Source of the DNA: an uncultured Collinsella sp.
GTDB lineage: Bacteria > Actinomycetota > Coriobacteriia > Coriobacteriales > Coriobacteriaceae
DNA length: 7,749 nucleotides
Direction of reading: 5' to 3'
Assembly (NCBI GenBank): GCA_902482615.1
Contig: CABTAA010000069.1
Location: forward strand, 1 to 7,749
Below, in pieces: positions 1 through 5,226 of the stretch (its first letter is position 1; each line of letters starts with the position of its first letter). The translations under genes were made by a program, and so were the position numbers. The notes under the pieces are model-generated. The model saw only the letters and a program-made list of their open reading frames with translations, did no database searches and had not been told where the DNA came from.

Positions 1-1630
1 CCCCGTCGCGCTCGATCGTGTATCCAAACATGGGAAGCCCCGGCGTCAGCTCGCGGTTCACCCACAGGTTCGAACGGCCCCCGTCGCCCAAAAGAGGTGC
101 AAGCTGCTCAAGCGTGAGCGAGCGTGCGGCATCTTCGGCAATCGCGGGACTTGCTGCCACCAGGCGTGTAAATGCCCCGCCCGAAACATGGTAAATCGCC
201 ACCGAATCGTTCTCGAGGATCTCGCGCAGAAGCTCGCAGCACTTGCGATAGATGTCGCGAGGGTTGAGTACGTCGAGCTCCTGCGTCACGGCAAAGATCT
301 TGCCAAAGCTGTCGTGGCGACCCACGATCTGGCGCCTGTACGCGCGCTTGTCCTCGATCGCGTCGTGGTAGAGCTGCGTAAGGAACGTATTGCGGTTGCG
401 CACGAGCTCGTTTTGATCGCGCTCCGCCCTAATGGCTTCGCTGTTGCGCAGCTGCACATAGCCGCACACGGCACCCACCACAAAGTACGCAATAAACGGT
501 AGCCAGTTGGACGGCTCGTAGAACAGACCCTGGAAGGTATAGCCGTACTGAGTAAAGTAGCTGGCTGCCAAACCCACCGACGCCAGCAGCGCCGCAACCA
601 GGCCAAAGTCCAAGCCATACAGCGTGCCGATCAGCACCACGTAGAGCAGGCGATAATCGAGCACGTTGAGCTGGACCGATTGTGAGAACAGATGCTCCAG
701 TACCTCGAACAGAACCCAGGCAACGCCCGTCTCTAGGCATTTAATAGGCAGCGTGCGCATCTGGATGCGGTCGATGGCGGCGCGCAAGGGGTTGACCTTC
801 TTTGCGCGGCCAGCATCCCAACGCGCTTGAATGGTCGAGAGATCGCGCAGCAAGTCATAGCGCTGAAACCAGCCATAGCGCACGCGAGCGACGTCGCTGG
901 CGGGCAGGGCGTAGCCGGCAGAATCGCCATAGGCAACGGCAAGGCCGGGGAACAGCGCCTTGAGGGCGTCGCCCACCTCACCCGCCGTGTGATGGAAGGT
1001 ATCGGCTACGTCGAGCGTCTCAAAGTTACCATCCCAGCTATCGAAGATACGGCGTACCAGCACCGCAAGCTCCTCGGCACACAGCAGGGGAAACGCCGCA
1101 TCCTGCGCGCCCTGCAGAGCGACCGATCCGGTTGAGCACGCGTCGAACAACGGCACCAAAAACGGGTCCTCCAGCGCGGCAGACGCGGTATACAGGAACG
1201 GCACGCGCAGAATCTTGGTCTGAACGCCCTCGCGAGCAGCGTAGTAGCGGCACAGGTCGTTGGCTGCGTGCGCGATAATGCCCTTGCCCGTTCGCCCCGC
1301 GGCATCGGCGGCGCCCTCGGCACCCGCGGGCCCCGCTACATACAGCAGTTGGGCCCGGCGACCCGCGCACGCACGAAAGACCGAGCGCAGCGTCTCGATA
1401 TCGCCCACGGTATCGGTATGCGGGGTAAGGTAATTGGATAGGTAGACCACGCGGTCGAACTCGTAGGCCTGATCCAGGTGTTGCAGAAGCTCTTTCCACG
1501 AGGCATGGGGCGATGACTCGTCGCGGCGCGCTTCCGCGGCAGCGACGACCTGGACATGGTCCCCGGGGAACGCCTTGGCACAAAAGTCATCGTCAACATA
1601 TGCGGTGTTGCCAACAACCAGCACCTCCAT
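1..1630 (-). CDS. PelD-like membrane protein: SDR + 4 TM + coiled coil + GAF (3' end beyond window)
   Basis: The first 543 codons are present; the C-terminus lies outside the window. Seen: residues 1-290 resemble an extended SDR/epimerase domain, with an N-terminal beta strand (MEVLVVGNTAYVDDD) and a later strand ILRVPFLYT. The glycine-rich NAD motif is degenerate, and where YxxxK is expected there is YYAAREG, so catalysis is doubtful. Four hydrophobic segments lie at about 303-392, followed by a charged coiled coil (395-435) and the start of a GAF-like domain (440 onward). Four TMs plus GAF is the layout of PelD, the inner-membrane c-di-GMP receptor for Pel exopolysaccharide synthesis; a degenerate GGDEF domain would follow. 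SDR fusion and Pel role are inferred from architecture. The ATG is preceded by AGGGGAGGGG (1637-1646) at about 8 nt. The gene is GC-rich, unlike the DNA to its right. Alternative: an unrelated SDR-GAF sensor. Confidence 0.8.
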   Translation of the reverse strand, partial: MEVLVVGNTAYVDDDFCAKAFPGDHVQVVAAAEARRDESSPHASWKELLQHLDQAYEFDRVVYLSNYLTPHTDTVGDIETLRSVFRACAGRRAQLLYVAGPAGAEGAADAAGRTGKGIIAHAANDLCRYYAAREGVQTKILRVPFLYTASAALEDPFLVPLFDACSTGSVALQGAQDAAFPLLCAEELAVLVRRIFDSWDGNFETLDVADTFHHTAGEVGDALKALFPGLAVAYGDSAGYALPASDVARVRYGWFQRYDLLRDLSTIQARWDAGRAKKVNPLRAAIDRIQMRTLPIKCLETGVAWVLFEVLEHLFSQSVQLNVLDYRLLYVVLIGTLYGLDFGLVAALLASVGLAASYFTQYGYTFQGLFYEPSNWLPFIAYFVVGAVCGYVQLRNSEAIRAERDQNELVRNRNTFLTQLYHDAIEDKRAYRRQIVGRHDSFGKIFAVTQELDVLNPRDIYRKCCELLREILENDSVAIYHVSGGAFTRLVAASPAIAEDAARSLTLEQLAPLLGDGGRSNLWVNRELTPGLPMFGYTIERDG

Positions 1631-1687
1631 GGCGCACCCCTCCCCTAAAATCCACATTTGTCATAGTCAAACATGCGTATTGTACGC

Positions 1688-1740
1688 TGTCAACGCGAGC
1701 TGGAGCGCCTTTAAGGCTGTTTTAAGAACTTTTTTAAAGG
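1688..1740 (-). promoter_or_regulatory. Upstream region of the PelD-like gene: -35-like TTGACA and an inverted repeat
   Basis: Read leftward, the 139-bp gap between the XRE gene and the PelD-like gene holds a TTGACA (complement of 1688-1693) about 60 bp before the start codon. No convincing -10 lies at 16-18 bp; TACAAT occurs too close. Further upstream is a 7-bp inverted repeat, CCTTTAA at 1708-1714 and TTAAAGG at 1734-1740, with an AT-rich loop. It could be an operator, or a weak 3' hairpin of the XRE gene, but no T-run follows it. Function is inferred from position only. Confidence 0.3.
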
Positions 1741-1785
1741 ATGTGGGGATGGCAACTCGTCCGACTCAGGCTCATTGAGAGACTG

Positions 1786-2172
1786 CTATTCGCTCTGAAA
1801 AGGCACATCGCAATCTGCTGACAGCTCTGCAGGGAGAATGGCAGGCAATGTACATTGCTCTCGCACGGAATCATTGGATGAAAGAAACGGCAGTTCTTTG
1901 GAATAGCTGACGATAACCTGCGGAACGATCTTAATGCCCAGAGCAAGTTCGAACTTTGCAATCGTCTTTAGAGTCATATTAGGTTGAGAATTCAAGAGCT
2001 TAGAAAGCGACTGAAGGCTTATGCCCATACGATTTGCCAGCTCACTTTTACTCAATCCCAAACGTTTCATTTCGCGATGAACAATAAACTCAATATCTAG
2101 TGCATGTTCATAAGCGCGCGTTTCGCTACTTTCAGTTTCGGCATAAAAATCAGATAGATCTACTTTTTTCAT
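1786..2172 (-). CDS. XRE-family HTH regulator / HigA-like antitoxin, 128 aa
   Basis: Seen: a clear Cro/C1-type helix-turn-helix at residues 37-83, with core LSKSELANRMGISLQSLSKLL followed by NMTLKTIAKFELALG, the usual order of the five-helix XRE domain. The N-terminus is acidic and the last 45 residues have no recognisable domain. The ATG follows CGGAGA at 7 nt. Family knowledge: solitary proteins of this size are often antitoxins of HigBA-type modules that repress their own promoter through the HTH. No intact toxin gene is adjacent; the 230 bp between this start and the palindrome at 2404-2437 contain only short ORFs. It may be an orphan antitoxin or simply a small repressor. The palindrome is a plausible operator for it (inference). 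Confidence 0.85.
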   Translation of the reverse strand: MKKVDLSDFYAETESSETRAYEHALDIEFIVHREMKRLGLSKSELANRMGISLQSLSKLLNSQPNMTLKTIAKFELALGIKIVPQVIVSYSKELPFLSSNDSVREQCTLPAILPAELSADCDVPFQSE

Positions 2173-2204
2173 TGTATTCTCCGTTTCAGAAGCCAGGCAT
2201 AAAA

Positions 2205-2243
2205 GTCAGCGCCCAGGCTCCAGAAGCTGACGCGCTATTCTGG
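2205..2243 (-). repeat. Two overlapping, mutually exclusive hairpins in the XRE leader
   Basis: GTCAGC at 2205-2210 pairs with GCTGAC at 2226-2231, and CCAGAA at 2220-2225 pairs with TTCTGG at 2238-2243. The two stems share bases and cannot form together. They lie 33-71 bp upstream of the XRE start codon, so in the leftward transcript they would be in the 5' leader. Stems are only 6 bp, so chance is possible. Confidence 0.35.
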
Positions 2244-2280
2244 CCGATCATTGTTCGAGCGGTTAATTTCCGCTTAGGGT

Positions 2281-2313
2281 CTGACAACATTTTCTGGAAT
2301 TGAGAGTTGTCAG
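2281..2313. repeat. Perfect 8-bp inverted repeat
   Basis: CTGACAAC at 2281-2288 is perfectly complementary to GTTGTCAG at 2306-2313 with a 17-nt loop. It lies in the same gene-free leader as the larger palindrome. No T-run follows on either strand, so it is not an intrinsic terminator; it may be an operator or RNA structure. Confidence 0.6.
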
Positions 2314-2340
2314 GAGAAGTCGTCAGTACCTAAAATAGTC

Positions 2341-2391
2341 GGCCCTTGGGGTCTCCGTATTCGACAAGTTCATATCCTTCTACCAAGGGCC
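2341..2391. repeat. Perfect 9-bp inverted repeat GGCCCTTGG / CCAAGGGCC
   Basis: GGCCCTTGG at 2341-2349 and CCAAGGGCC at 2383-2391 are perfect complements with a 33-nt loop. The repeat ends 12 bp from the 34-bp palindrome. In the leftward transcript this would be a G/C-rich stem in the XRE leader. Function unknown. Confidence 0.6.
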
Positions 2392-2403
2392 ACCTCCCAT
2401 TTC

Positions 2404-2437
2404 TATTTACACTTAACTTATAAGTTAAGTGTAAATA
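2404..2437. promoter_or_regulatory. Perfect 34-bp palindrome (17-bp arms), candidate operator or cruciform
   Basis: Each arm reads TATTTACACTTAACTTA, and the two arms abut with no spacer; all 17 pairs are perfect. The nested core ACTTATAAGT and the half-site TTTACACTTAA suggest a dimer-binding operator. It lies 232 bp upstream of the XRE start, which makes the XRE protein the obvious candidate ligand (inference). Without a loop it is less suited to act as an RNA terminator. The surrounding DNA is very AT-rich, with -35-like TTGTAT or TTGTTA stretches on the minus strand, so a leftward promoter here is likely but I cannot fix its elements. Confidence 0.7.
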
Positions 2438-2516
2438 TTTAAATACAAATAACAAGGTCCAGGCAAGATTCATCAGCACCAAACGACAAACAACCCAGTC
2501 GAGCTTGTGCAAATTC

Positions 2517-2641
2517 CGGAAGTATGCGGCAAATTGTTGAAATGCAGACCACACTGAATAGCGGCAACGCTTCTACCTGCGGTTACTTTTCATGAAATGG
2601 TCATTGTGCTCGACGGTTCCAAAATTTACCGCATACTTCCG
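2517..2641. repeat. Inverted-repeat-bounded element, copy A (125 bp)
   Basis: The left end (2517-2535) begins CGGAAGTATGCGG and runs on through AAATT. It matches the complement of the right end (2623-2641) over 19 bp with one mismatch. Internal blocks CAGACCA (2545-2551), ACCTGCGGTT (2575-2584) and GCTCG (2608-2612) recur at the same offsets in the next element. It has no coding capacity. The size and terminal repeats suit a MITE or a REP/BIME-like intergenic repeat. It also has the base-pairing potential of a structured RNA. Confidence 0.75.
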
Positions 2642-2652
2642 TCAGGCGTTTC

Positions 2653-2776
2653 CGGAAGTGCGGTGAAAAACCGAGATCGACAGACCAGACCCCTGTTTTA
2701 GCCTTCCGCGACCTGCGGTTTTGTTGTCGAAATTCGGTTTACGCTCGGAGGTTTCCGATTTTTCCCCGCACTTCCG
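2653..2776. repeat. Inverted-repeat-bounded element, copy B (124 bp), tandem to copy A
   Basis: The left end (2653-2663) is CGGAAGTGCGG, followed by GAAAAA. The right end (2766-2776) is the perfect complement of those 11 bp, and pairing continues imperfectly inward for about another 10 bp. CAGACCA lies 28 bp from the element start and ACCTGCGGTT 58 bp from it, exactly as in copy A. The copies start 136 bp apart with an 11-bp spacer. Their bodies have diverged but are collinear, so this is an old duplication or two insertions of one family. Confidence 0.75.
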
Positions 2777-2879
2777 AAAAGCACGCTTAAACCGCGCGTC
2801 CCGAAGCGGAAAACCACCGGATGTTTGTTTCTCCCCAAATGAGATCCTTGTTTTGCCAGGCCGAATCTTACATCCAAAC
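2777..2879. other. Gene-free stretch
   Basis: Between repeat copy B and the next terminator I see no gene with a ribosome binding site. Open frames run through here and through copy B on both strands, but they read across the inverted repeats and have no credible start. A third copy of the element is not supported. Confidence 0.5.
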
Positions 2880-2909
2880 AAAAAAGAGGGCCGACGCATC
2901 AGCCCTCTT
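2880..2909 (-). terminator. Strong intrinsic terminator, leftward
   Basis: On the minus strand AAGAGGGC (complement of 2902-2909) pairs with GCCCTCTT (2884-2891) over 8 perfect bp. It extends inward by three more pairs, one a wobble, to a UGCG tetraloop, and is followed by six T. No intact gene ends just upstream on that strand, so it terminates either a remnant or a small RNA from 2910-3060. Confidence 0.85.
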
Positions 2910-3063
2910 CAGGTGTCGCCCGAAGGCTTCCAGCGCAATTGATTTAATTCTAATCGATATCACTTGTTTGACCACGATCACGTCAACCAGTAGAAGCCGC
3001 CCATGCTCGATCATTCCATTGTCGGGATGGTGCTTGGCCAGTACGTCACACAATGCATACATG

Positions 3064-3103
3064 AAAAAAGGGCAACACTCTCAAGTTTGAAAGCGTCACC
3101 CTT
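3064..3103 (-). terminator. Intrinsic terminator, leftward, with adjacent 7-bp hairpin
   Basis: Read leftward, AAGGGTGACGCT pairs with AGTGTTGCCCTT over 12 bp including G-U wobbles, with a 12-nt loop, followed by six T. Directly to its right (3104-3122) is another small hairpin, AAAGCTC / GAGCTTT with a 5-nt loop, which would be read just before it. The nearest candidate gene it could serve is the 62-residue ORF ending at 3312. Confidence 0.8.
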
Positions 3104-3311
3104 AAAGCTCCCAAAGAGCTTTTGTATTGCAGGAAGATACTCTACACCATCTTCCCTTGATTGGCAGATCGAAACAGACACCATTGTGATTTCAAGCAGA
3201 AAGCGTTATAGAAAGCGTTATATTAAGTTTGCATTTGCACGTGGTGTTCGCACTATACGCTCAGATGCCATAGTCTACAATGATGGCCTTCTTCACAGAC
3301 GCTAGGTGGGA
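3104..3311. other. Gene-free stretch with remnant-like frames
   Basis: No supported gene. Short open frames exist on both strands without ribosome binding sites. On the minus strand, the frame of the 62-residue ORF continues past its TAA as SHLASVKKAIIVDYGI before the next stop, which looks protein-like and hints at a decayed gene. A 12-bp tandem duplication lies inside (3198-3221). Confidence 0.4.
3198..3221. repeat. Exact 12-bp tandem duplication
   Basis: AGAAAGCGTTAT occurs twice head to tail (3198-3209 and 3210-3221). This looks like replication slippage in non-coding or decayed DNA; on the minus strand it places repeated TAA stops in one frame. Confidence 0.9.
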
Positions 3312-3500
3312 TTACTCACTAGTAGCCGATATGTCGAAGGCCTTCTTGTATTTAAGGAAATCATATTCTCTAATAAGCCGTCTCAGCTCGCTATTACCGT
3401 GGATTATCTTGCGATCGTCCGTGATGAACGCCCTCAGATACTCGAACAACTCACTTAAATCGAGCTCATCTTCCTCAAATGGCCACAGAGAATTGAGCAC
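3312..3500 (-). CDS. Hypothetical acidic 62-aa protein or C-terminal gene fragment
   Basis: I do not recognise this protein. It is acidic at the N-terminus (FEEDELDLSELFEYL) and basic further on (RRLIREYDFLKYKKAFD), with likely amphipathic helices. The only start is a GTG at 3500 without a recognisable Shine-Dalgarno sequence. The frame stays open for ten more codons upstream to a TGA, adding LNCSLLNNPV. The lack of a ribosome binding site, plus protein-like sequence continuing in frame past the TAA, suggests a fragment of a larger, decayed gene rather than a complete small gene. Confidence 0.35.
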   Translation of the reverse strand: MLNSLWPFEEDELDLSELFEYLRAFITDDRKIIHGNSELRRLIREYDFLKYKKAFDISATSE

Positions 3501-3636
3501 AGGGTTATTTAAAAGTGAGCAGTTTAATCAAGAGGGCCTCACCCCCGGGAGCAGGGCGCAGCGCTCGATCTATTGTTCTCCCGGACGGGCAATTTGGCGA
3601 GACCACTCGGAAAGGATGGATGAAGCAGCCGTGCGG
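3501..3636. other. Gene-free stretch downstream of the surface-protein remnant
   Basis: This stretch is more GC-rich than its surroundings. After the TAA of the sortase-signal remnant, the same minus-strand frame stays open for about 43 codons (for example HPFRVVSPNCPSGRTIDRAL). A plus-strand frame also covers the stretch from a GTG at 3515. Neither has a ribosome binding site, and I cannot assign either to a family. Confidence 0.35.
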
Positions 3637-3819
3637 TTACACCAACATTTCCGACGCGATCAGAATCGCTATTCTTAGCAGAAGAAGCACCGTAGATGCG
3701 GCGGTCCAGTTGCTATCGGCGGTCTTGGGGAGTGCCGAGTAAGTCGCGGTTTTGGCCTTGGATATGGAAGTGTTGGCGACCGTGGCTTTGGTCACCTTAC
3801 CCACATCAAAGCGTCGCCA
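3637..3819 (-). pseudogene. Decayed C-terminus of an LPXTG-type sortase-anchored surface protein
   Basis: The minus-strand frame is open for 60 codons between an upstream TAG and a TAA stop, with no start or ribosome binding site. Its end reads KTATYSALPKTADSNWTAAS, followed by the hydrophobic TVLLLLRIAILIASEMLV. That is the layout of a cell-wall sorting signal: an LPXTG-like motif (LPKTA, 3718-3732, with Gly replaced by Ala) about 31 residues from the C-terminus, then a membrane-spanning stretch. An Arg in that stretch, the LPKTA motif and the missing basic tail show decay. The preceding VGKVTKATVANTSISKAKTA fits the Thr/Ala-rich linker of such proteins. The body of the gene is gone. It is a relic of a surface protein gene, probably replaced by the neighbouring island. 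Confidence 0.6.
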
Positions 3820-3863
3820 CTACATTCGTCGACGCACACCACACATAAAAACTGCGCCATCCA

Positions 3864-3902
3864 TAAAAATAGGGGATGCCCTCCCTAGGGAAGGAACCCC
3901 CT
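3864..3902 (-). terminator. Strong intrinsic terminator of the abi gene
   Basis: Read leftward, AGGGGGTTCCTTCCC (from 3902) pairs with GGGAGGGCATCCCCT (to 3871) over 15 positions with one mismatch and two wobbles, followed by ATTTTTA. It lies about 105 bp past the abi stop codon, with a second small hairpin, GCGTTG / CAACGC (3976-3990), in between. Confidence 0.85.
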
Positions 3903-4007
3903 TGCAAAACTTCGGCCAAAGAAAGGCTTCTGTTTTTTGTTGTGAAGAAAGCATAGCTCTTTTTTGGCATCCAAGGCGTTGCGGCAACGCTCGTCACAGA
4001 TTCATCG

Positions 4008-4979
4008 TTAATCAGCGTCCACCGGAAACCACGCACTAATCACCTTCGTAAGAAAGTCAAATCCAGTAGACACCTGAAGATTGCCCCGGTAGTAATCGAC
4101 GTGCTTATTCATTCTTTGAACAAACACAGATAGGCTCTTTGCGCGATGCTCTAAAACGCCTTGCGAAGCAAGTTTCCTGTGCGCATATAGCGTAGTGACA
4201 ATCTGCTGCATACGGTCATTGCTCATCTTTGACTTACGCTGGTCGAGACCGATGCCGGCTATGGTCGACAACTCCCGCGTTACAACGTAGCTTGGCTTAA
4301 ATTGCGGTCTATCAGCACGCAGGTTATTCAAAATACAGCTATTATGAGCGCATGCATTTCTTAATGACTTGACTGCTTGAAGAATATAGAACTCTTTAAG
4401 CATCTCGCGGTCGTCAAACCTATTGGCGCAAAACTTGTAAAAATAGAGAAACGAGCCAAAAGAAATTACTTCGACAAACGCCCACGCGGGGAAGTCGAAA
4501 TCAGCATACCTGGCAATCAACCCACCAGTGTAGGGACTGTTCTTGCATCTGAGAATCTCGTCTTTGAGCGAATTGCATGGCGTTCCATCTGGCTTCGTGC
4601 CATCGTAGGAGGAAATGAAGTCCGAGACGACTGCATAGCCGTCCTCCCCCTCTGTCTCGATGCGCTTTAATAGTTTTACCTTTGCGAAATGTTCCACATC
4701 AAGCGTAAGCGGCAGCATTTCATAACGAAGGAGCATGTCGACAATCGACAAATCGACCAGCATCTTAAAATCTAGATTTGCATACTCTCCCTTGCGGGCT
4801 CCTTCTTCAACTTTAGGAAACCCAAGCCGATAGGCACGCAGGCGAAAATAGTTGCTGTTCTTCTCCAAGTAAGCTCTCGCATCGTCTTCGCTCATCAGCG
4901 AGAAATGGACACCCCTCGATTTGAGATGATCAATCTGCTCGGACGCCGTAAGCCACGGCTTTCTATTAGCGTCGGTCAT
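4008..4979 (-). CDS. Abi family protein (AbiF/AbiD-like, Abi_2), HEPN RNase toxin
   Basis: Probable abortive-infection protein: a cytoplasmic HEPN-fold RNase that stops growth when triggered. Seen over 323 aa: the N-terminal block PWLTASEQIDHLKSRGV, then YFRLRAYRLGF, which is the typical Abi_2 opening. A central helical region (70-110) is followed by PAWAFVEVISFGSFLYFY (164-181), and then the HEPN motif R-x4-H at R207-H212 in SLRNACAHNS. Length is normal for the family and no residue of the motif is missing. ATG follows CGGAGA at about 6 nt. A GTGACT/TAATAT promoter and a strong terminator suggest its own transcription unit. Family knowledge: AbiF is proposed as the ancestor of Cas13 and can be paired with an RNA antitoxin. 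Whether that applies here is inference. Third-position GC is lower than in the flanking host genes, consistent with transfer. Confidence 0.88.
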   Translation of the reverse strand: MTDANRKPWLTASEQIDHLKSRGVHFSLMSEDDARAYLEKNSNYFRLRAYRLGFPKVEEGARKGEYANLDFKMLVDLSIVDMLLRYEMLPLTLDVEHFAKVKLLKRIETEGEDGYAVVSDFISSYDGTKPDGTPCNSLKDEILRCKNSPYTGGLIARYADFDFPAWAFVEVISFGSFLYFYKFCANRFDDREMLKEFYILQAVKSLRNACAHNSCILNNLRADRPQFKPSYVVTRELSTIAGIGLDQRKSKMSNDRMQQIVTTLYAHRKLASQGVLEHRAKSLSVFVQRMNKHVDYYRGNLQVSTGFDFLTKVISAWFPVDAD

Positions 4980-5010
4980 CAGATCTCCGTTCTCGATGAT
5001 TGGCTCGAGT

Positions 5011-5084
5011 CTCCATATTAATGTGTTTAGTTGGGAGAGTCACTCCATATTCACAGTCCGCACCCCTTACATGCCAGAGTGACT
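5011..5084 (-). repeat. Direct and inverted repeats overlapping the abi promoter
   Basis: On the minus strand AATATGGAG occurs twice (complement of 5043-5051 and of 5011-5019), 32 bp apart, each followed by ACTC (with two extra bases TG in the first copy). AGTCACTC (5038-5045) and GAGTGACT (5077-5084) form a perfect 8-bp inverted repeat. The sites cover the -35 and -10 boxes, so they suit an operator, or belong to a small RNA encoded upstream of abi. Confidence 0.5.
5015..5043 (-). promoter_or_regulatory. Probable sigma-70 promoter of the abi gene
   Basis: Leftward -35 GTGACT (complement of 5038-5043), a 17-bp spacer and -10 TAATAT (complement of 5015-5020). Transcription would begin about 30 nt before the abi start codon. 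That short leader could form a CTCGA / TCGAG hairpin ahead of the Shine-Dalgarno CGGAGA. Confidence 0.55.
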
Positions 5085-5158
5085 GAGCAAGCAATCAACT
5101 GGATTCATCGCGCCAATGCCTCGACACAATTACCGGAAGCAACATAGCAATGAGCAAG

Positions 5159-5189
5159 GGGCCTGCCATACAAAAGCACAGACAGGCCC
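5159..5189 (-). other. GC-rich hairpin downstream of the MBL gene
   Basis: GGGCCTG (5159-5165) pairs with CAGGCCC (5183-5189), with one extra inner pair after a mismatch. It lies 38 bp past the stop codon of the MBL gene. No T-run follows on either strand, so it is not a canonical terminator. It may stabilise the operon's 3' end or be part of a small RNA between this operon and abi. Confidence 0.45.
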
Positions 5190-5226
5190 GAACGCAACAA
5201 AATCGGATAAGCCGAACGGCGGACGA

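Noticed and set aside
2330..2554. Minus-strand frame of 74 codons with a hydrophobic stretch
   Set aside because: It reads straight through the 34-bp palindrome and one end of repeat copy A, and has no ribosome binding site.
2777..2900. Third copy of the 125-bp element
   Set aside because: A weak CGAAGCGG match occurs, but the internal blocks are not at the right offsets and there is no right-hand terminal repeat.
2642..2942. Open frames on both strands across repeat copy B
   Set aside because: Their translation follows the inverted repeats; starts are unsupported and both strands are equally open.
3003..3305. Plus-strand 100-codon frame
   Set aside because: It has no ribosome binding site and crosses a leftward terminator and the 12-bp tandem duplication.
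3515..3742. Plus-strand 75-codon frame
   Set aside because: It lies opposite the sortase-signal relic, has a GTG start without Shine-Dalgarno, and has no recognisable domain.
3806..4036. Minus-strand 76-codon frame
   Set aside because: It overlaps the abi 3' end in another frame and runs through the terminator hairpin.
5011..5051. CRISPR-like repeat-spacer unit next to a Cas13-ancestor family gene
   Set aside because: Only two short 9-bp repeats are present, and they overlap promoter elements; no array is seen.
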